The notes under the pieces: model-generated
Database searches by the model: none
What the model saw: only the letters and a program-made list of their open reading frames with translations
Told to the model about the DNA's origin: nothing
IMG/VR virus record: IMGVR_UViG_3300025122_000060
Span: 1-37,657 of that record
From: a virus
Length of the DNA: 37,657 bases
Strand: one strand, 5' to 3'
Part shown: positions 32,833 to 37,657 of the stretch, piece by piece
How the letters are laid out: each line of letters starts with the position of its first letter
Position numbering within the stretch: the first letter of the stretch is position 1
Position numbers and translations under genes: made by a program

Positions 32833-35800
32833 TTATTCCTCCTCATCTTCTTCGCCCTCTCCTACATATGCTGATGTATCGATAGGTTCCGTATTACATG
32901 TAACAATATTTGTAAAATCCCTACCGCCGCCATCTCTTTCATTACATCGTTTACTATCTGTAGCATCGCGGTTGCTATCAGCTTCGAGCCAATCATAAAA
33001 ACCAAATGCATTTAAATAAAACATTCCTAATGGTGTTATCGGTGGACCAATACCAATACCAGCGGGCGGAATGCCAAAAAGATTTATTGGCAACAATGCC
33101 ATTGAAATTGGCAAAACTGGAATTTCTGGGATTCGGATACCACTACACCTTGTCGCATCAAACCCTCCCACAAAATCATTAGCTGCTCTTATGCCCGAGT
33201 TGGCAGCAAGTTGAATTTTTTTAGCAACAGCAATATTTGGATCAAAAGTCTCTGTCAAACCTTTCAAAATCATAAAAGGAAACTTTATTGCTAATGCCTT
33301 TAAATCAACACCAGGCGTTTGATTCATCCCATCGCTTCCGCCCATTTCTGCATTAGCCAAAGTTGCATTCTGTAACTCATCTTCATACAAATAATTTCCA
33401 CTATTAATCATTGCCATAAAAATTATTCTTAACGACTCTTTAGTATTATTAAATAATCCCGTCGTTTGTTCAAATGATGCCATATATGTCGCAATATACA
33501 TAGAAACTAAAGAAAACATTCTATCCACTGGAAACGCATATTTAAATACAAATTTAAATTCATCCGATTGTCTCATGTAGGTGCTTAGATTAGGAGCTGT
33601 TGGGTCTACAATTGCTGGACTGGTTGTTCGTGCTCCACTTAATCTCCCATCATATATCCACCGAAGTTTAGGTTTGGTTACTTGGAGAACAGGATGAGTA
33701 CGATTACCAATAAATTCTAAAATATTAGCCGTCATATCTAACTTTTCTTCAACACAAGATATTGGTATAGTTACATAATCAGACTCTACGAGTTCAGTCG
33801 CTAGCGGGCCGCCCGTATTAAACCAAGCTTTTTCTCTCATCAAATATGCCTTATCTCTCATAGCCCAGTTGGGTATAACAACAGTCTCGTTCGACACGAA
33901 GGGTGCAACTGCTGGAGGTATTGGGATATTAAATGTTTGTGAGCCTCCAAAACTCAGCTGTGATAATACTTTGTTAAATAATGCTGAAGCTGGATGTTCA
34001 CCATTTGGAGTACCAACACAAGTTAAGCGAAACCCTAAACTTACTTCTTCGAAAAGATCATTAAGATTAAACTTCCCCTTTAAAACCCTTTCAGGAACTT
34101 CTGGAGTTCTAAAAATTAAATCTTCTCCACATTCTTCTTCTGTGGCAACTGCTTCTATTAGTAAGGGTGTTCCAGGAAGTGTAAACTCTACATCACCAAT
34201 GCCTTTTATTCCAGAAAAATTATCAAATAACCATTCGGCAAAAAGATCAATATTTATTACATCTTTCTGCCATCCTGTACGATCATTTAATATCCTTATA
34301 ATTGCTTGTTCTGCGGCAGACGCACCACCGGCCCCAGGCCCTCCTCCAAATTTTCCTCTAAGGTCTACTCTGAGTTTTTGTGGAGACTTATCTTTAGTTT
34401 TTATATACATTTCATAAATAAGATTGCCGTTTCCTAAAAAGTGAGTAAGAGGTTTACCTGTATTTACACGAAGATTTTTTAATCCTCCAATAGCATCAAG
34501 TATCTCCTCTCTTCTTGTTTCTCTAGCTAATAAATCTTTCTTAAATTGTTCTTGTATATAAACTGCAATATCTTCAAGACCACCAAGAAAAGCAGGATAG
34601 TCTTTAAGATCTCTATGATCTTCAAAATCTGGAGATAGAAGCATAAATGCGGTGAGCTTACTTAACCACCAATCCAATTCCCAAAGTAGAAAATACGTTT
34701 GCATGTATGACATGTGACTAAAATTAGTACCATCAAAATAAGGCTCTCCGGTTTCTGGACTAATGGGGCCATATGTCACACCCCCAGCATTGTTGTAAGT
34801 TCTTAAACTCTTCATCTCTTCAAAAAGCGTATAAAATGATTTTCCTGCGTCCTGAACGATGCGTGCGCCCGCCGACCCTGCCCCCGGAAACGGCCACGAA
34901 ATCGTCCCTGGTGGGGTGCTTGGATTTAGAGGGGCACCCGGAAGCGCCCAAGGATTTTGAAAATTGGAACCTCGGTGGCCTATGCCGTGGGTAAATTGCT
35001 GGTTTGGTAATTCCCACTCAAGCTCATCAGATAACATTGGTATTGGAAAATCGCGGCTTTTTTCGTACTGGGACCACGCTCCTCCGGGAACGGTAAGTGG
35101 CCTTAAAAAAGGTGCCTGTAATGTTATTTGTTGTCCCGTAGGGAGATGGTGTGGGCGTGTGGCACTCCACGATTTTGGTCCAACAGGCCAGCCATCTTCA
35201 AGGTCTGTAAACCATCCTGCGCCATCGTAGTTATCCATTGAAAATGTACCATAAACACATGGTACTAAATATGGATTAGGAAGTTGAAGATTTTTAAGCC
35301 TAACTTTCACTTGATGGGCAAGAAATGTGAGAGTTGCTGCGCCCCACATCCTTCCGTTTGGAGCTGTCATTCTATCATTATGCTTTTCAACAACACTTTC
35401 TAGTTCTGCCACAGTCGGCAACTCTCGATTATTCCATCTTCCATTTAAGAAATCTTGTCCAACTTTGTCCAACTTTTTTCTTTCAGAATATGAAAGTGCC
35501 CAATGTATTCTATTACATTTAAATTGTCTTTTTATATTGAGATAAAGTTGTTCATCCGTCATTCCATGCCAGGATTCATAATAACGTTTATCCATTTCAA
35601 TAACAGCCGGTAAATTCTCAATCGTAGCATCAAATATATTAAACTGCATCATTGAAGGAACAAAAGAGTCTTTGGTAATGTCGTTAGTATCTGGAAACTG
35701 TGCATTAGAAGGCCACGGAAGCGCACTTTGCCGAACGGGACGATATTCGAACCATTTGAAGTAAGCGGCTGGGAGTGGATGTGTTCCGTTATACCTATGC

Positions 35801-37657
35801 CCAATTTTGGTGGCAGCATTTGTCTCTGCTGAAGCGTTCGGATCTAAATTTTGTCCACCCCATGCGCCAGCCCCTGGCGTTGTGCGAGCCAGAGTGTGAT
35901 ATGGTTCGCTCCATGGCGATGGATTCCAAAGCTTCTCTGGGCCTAAAAACGAAACAGGAGTATAAGCATATAATGATGATGGTAAATCTATAATGTTATA
36001 CATGCCCTCTTCTACAATTCTTCTTCGTTGGGGTTGGTTTCCGCGAGGACCACCACCGCCGCCGCCGCCACTTCCGGCAGCAGCTGGCCCGCGTTCCGGT
36101 GGTACATAATCGGGGTTTCGTCCACTGCCAACTCCCCGCGTTGCCGAGCGTTCGCCAAATTGTATCTCTCCATCGCGACTATAAAATCCCATACCGGGGT
36201 CCGCATATCGTCTATGTTCTGGTCTATCTTCATAGGAGTTCTTCCAGGGCCTCACGGCATCCCACAGCTGGGCACCGCCGCCTACGCCGCCATGCTCCAA
36301 CCTGCCGACATTCATATCGCTCCGACTGACGTACTTCTTACGTCCTTTGAACCTTGGTTGCCCATCATACAGGGGGAGCGTAATTCCGAGATTTTTGAAG
36401 CTCAACATGCTGTAGCGTGGAGTCATGCGACCGATTCGGTCGATGCCATCCGAATATAATTCTTGACGACTTCGTGGTACTTGACCTTGAGCACGGTATG
36501 TATAAGACCAAATATATTTATGAGTATCATAATCTGGCCTTGGAACAGTAAAAGACGAACCAGCATTTCCCGGCATAAGAACATTTGGTTCGTTAAATAA
36601 CTCAAACAATGTATAAACAGCATTTTTTTCAAAGTTTGAAATGTCTGTTCTCCAAAGACCGGGATTCTTTAAACCAGAACTTTGCCACTCACGATCATGA
36701 ATCCTTGGATTAAGAAGTTCATTGAACCAGGATGTTCTATCTTCAACATTCGACCCAGATAAAGGTAAAAGACGTTGTAATGCAGTATCGCGTGGAGAAC
36801 CTGGTGGTGCATGGTAAACTGTATTTGCTCGATCTTCTGTCGTAACAAGCCTAAAAAGAGGCTGCAAATCTTGTATTTCTTGCGAAGCTCCAGCAGCCAA
36901 CCCTGGTGCTGGTGCGCGGGATGGTTGACTCCATCCAAGTGGAAAAAGAGGTCCAGTCCCACCTATAGGAATGTTTGGGTTTGTTGATGTTGATTGTCCA
37001 GAAACGCTCCCAGCTGGTCCTGGTTGGGGTGGTAACGCTGACGGATAAGACCAATCAGGCCACAGTTCAGACGGGTAGCTCGGTAATGGCAAACCTTCAA
37101 ACTGCGCCTTTAATGTCCACCCCAAATCAAACGGACTATTTGGATAATTCGGCATGTTGCTAGAACCAAGATGATGAATAACATGCCCCAAAGTTATTAA
37201 TGAACCGGGCCATTGCATTCCTCGTCTTTTAGAAATATCATCTTCCGTGAGCCCTTGTGATATAAGCAAGTGTTCATAATTGTTAATATCAGATAATGCC
37301 TTAACATCCTTTAGTTTAAGTCTAAGTTCGCCTGGACCTTTGGCAACATCGTAAGTCGGGATAAACGTGTCGGAAACGACACTATCAATAGTATTATTGT
37401 GTGTCGTGTCTAATAAAACATCGACCTTTTTTATAACACTAAAAACTTCTTGTCTTATTAAATGTTCGAGAGCAACTTCTTGATTTGTTGTAAAGAATCG
37501 ATCATCATCTGGAGTTAAATTAGCTATTCTATTATAAGTTCTAAAACACTCTAATAGAAAATCATTTAAATACCTTTTATCACCGATTTCTTTCATCATT
37601 TTTGTTTTTATAAAACTGATCAAAGTTTGATCAACATCTGCCGGTCTTGTAAATTTA
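32833..37657 (-). CDS. Giant structural protein, 5' end beyond the window (at least 1607 aa)
   Basis: The frame is open to the right edge: eleven more codons (KFTRPADVDQT) precede the TTG at 37623 without a stop, so that TTG is probably an internal Leu and the true start lies outside. The N-terminal visible part is helical (YLNDFLLECFRTYNRI). A long middle part is rich in Pro, Gly, Trp and Tyr, with a seven-Gly run near residue 530 (nt about 36050), and is more GC-rich than the rest of the window. The C-terminal third has MDRMF-type helical segments, FPFMILKGLTETFDPNI, then IPPAGIGIGPPITPLGMFYL and an acidic tail EGEEDEEE. The place directly before gp25/gp6-like genes suggests a baseplate or tail-hub component. 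No known family can be named with confidence. Confidence 0.8.
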   Translation of the reverse strand, partial: KFTRPADVDQTLISFIKTKMMKEIGDKRYLNDFLLECFRTYNRIANLTPDDDRFFTTNQEVALEHLIRQEVFSVIKKVDVLLDTTHNNTIDSVVSDTFIPTYDVAKGPGELRLKLKDVKALSDINNYEHLLISQGLTEDDISKRRGMQWPGSLITLGHVIHHLGSSNMPNYPNSPFDLGWTLKAQFEGLPLPSYPSELWPDWSYPSALPPQPGPAGSVSGQSTSTNPNIPIGGTGPLFPLGWSQPSRAPAPGLAAGASQEIQDLQPLFRLVTTEDRANTVYHAPPGSPRDTALQRLLPLSGSNVEDRTSWFNELLNPRIHDREWQSSGLKNPGLWRTDISNFEKNAVYTLFELFNEPNVLMPGNAGSSFTVPRPDYDTHKYIWSYTYRAQGQVPRSRQELYSDGIDRIGRMTPRYSMLSFKNLGITLPLYDGQPRFKGRKKYVSRSDMNVGRLEHGGVGGGAQLWDAVRPWKNSYEDRPEHRRYADPGMGFYSRDGEIQFGERSATRGVGSGRNPDYVPPERGPAAAGSGGGGGGGPRGNQPQRRRIVEEGMYNIIDLPSSLYAYTPVSFLGPEKLWNPSPWSEPYHTLARTTPGAGAWGGQNLDPNASAETNAATKIGHRYNGTHPLPAAYFKWFEYRPVRQSALPWPSNAQFPDTNDITKDSFVPSMMQFNIFDATIENLPAVIEMDKRYYESWHGMTDEQLYLNIKRQFKCNRIHWALSYSERKKLDKVGQDFLNGRWNNRELPTVAELESVVEKHNDRMTAPNGRMWGAATLTFLAHQVKVRLKNLQLPNPYLVPCVYGTFSMDNYDGAGWFTDLEDGWPVGPKSWSATRPHHLPTGQQITLQAPFLRPLTVPGGAWSQYEKSRDFPIPMLSDELEWELPNQQFTHGIGHRGSNFQNPWALPGAPLNPSTPPGTISWPFPGAGSAGARIVQDAGKSFYTLFEEMKSLRTYNNAGGVTYGPISPETGEPYFDGTNFSHMSYMQTYFLLWELDWWLSKLTAFMLLSPDFEDHRDLKDYPAFLGGLEDIAVYIQEQFKKDLLARETRREEILDAIGGLKNLRVNTGKPLTHFLGNGNLIYEMYIKTKDKSPQKLRVDLRGKFGGGPGAGGASAAEQAIIRILNDRTGWQKDVINIDLFAEWLFDNFSGIKGIGDVEFTLPGTPLLIEAVATEEECGEDLIFRTPEVPERVLKGKFNLNDLFEEVSLGFRLTCVGTPNGEHPASALFNKVLSQLSFGGSQTFNIPIPPAVAPFVSNETVVIPNWAMRDKAYLMREKAWFNTGGPLATELVESDYVTIPISCVEEKLDMTANILEFIGNRTHPVLQVTKPKLRWIYDGRLSGARTTSPAIVDPTAPNLSTYMRQSDEFKFVFKYAFPVDRMFSLVSMYIATYMASFEQTTGLFNNTKESLRIIFMAMINSGNYLYEDELQNATLANAEMGGSDGMNQTPGVDLKALAIKFPFMILKGLTETFDPNIAVAKKIQLAANSGIRAANDFVGGFDATRCSGIRIPEIPVLPISMALLPINLFGIPPAGIGIGPPITPLGMFYLNAFGFYDWLEADSNRDATDSKRCNERDGGGRDFTNIVTCNTEPIDTSAYVGEGEEDEEE

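Noticed and set aside
36028-36459. 143-codon plus-strand frame and 182-codon frame at 33869-34417
   Set aside because: Both are antisense to the giant structural gene and long mainly because that part is GC-rich; they have no independent support.
37621-37623. TTG at 37623 as the start of the giant structural gene
   Set aside because: The frame continues without a stop to the window edge and the extra residues read like normal protein; there is no Shine-Dalgarno at a suitable distance.
1-37657. tRNA genes, CRISPR arrays, insertion sequences, attachment sites
   Set aside because: Gaps are at most 82 nt and contain no cloverleaf, spaced repeats, transposase or long terminal repeats that I could see.

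Overview
The window is a gene-dense, AT-rich segment of a tailed-phage (Caudoviricetes) genome. Every credible gene lies on the minus strand, so it reads from right to left. A gp25/GPW-like wedge protein next to a T4 gp6/baseplate-J-like protein implies a contractile (myovirus-type) tail. From memory of family-level sequences, several proteins (the 313-aa, 386-aa, 373/407-aa and 3019-aa products and the small left-hand genes) look like families typical of uncultured marine phages. I could not search for them, and the host cannot be named from the sequence.

Right to left: (1) 37657-11346 is a continuous virion-structure block. It starts with a giant protein cut by the right edge (at least 1607 aa), followed by gp25-like, gp6/J-like, a DNRLRE-like 544-aa protein, a 3019-aa tail/baseplate polyprotein-sized chain with two LamG-like parts, a 386-aa protein, a 1124-aa protein with H-x-H motifs, a 333-aa Pro-rich protein and a 1000-aa protein with FN3-like modules. 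Genes abut or overlap, so this is probably one operon. (2) 11272-7944 holds a 313-aa structural protein and two tandem paralogues (373 and 407 aa). (3) 7922-6152 holds a small conserved protein, a RuvC-like resolvase and a DnaG-type primase with overlapping ends. (4) 6069-2926 is one long gene carrying both an Mre11/SbcD nuclease and a Rad50/SbcC ATPase (T4 gp47 and gp46 as one chain). (5) 2890-1 is a chain of small overlapping genes: two 2-helix membrane proteins, a coiled-coil protein, an HNH-like plus glycine-zipper protein, a membrane-anchored coiled coil, an exported protein with a C-terminal membrane segment, and a gene cut by the left edge.

Units 2, 3 and 4 each start just after a TGnTATAAT extended -10 box, placed only 8-15 nt before the ATG. 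Unit 5 starts with a perfect hairpin that shows the Shine-Dalgarno sequence in its loop. An ATAAATAG/CTAAATAG octamer (plus-strand reading) occurs in four of the few intergenic gaps. No tRNA, CRISPR, IS element, terminase, portal, capsid, sheath or endolysin gene is visible. No gene-free stretch exceeds 82 nt; the larger gaps are 6070-6151, 11273-11345, 2891-2925 and 32416-32446.

Working picture: late tail/baseplate genes run directly into recombination/replication genes and then into a small-membrane-protein cluster that could serve lysis or virion-internal functions. Those last roles are inference only.
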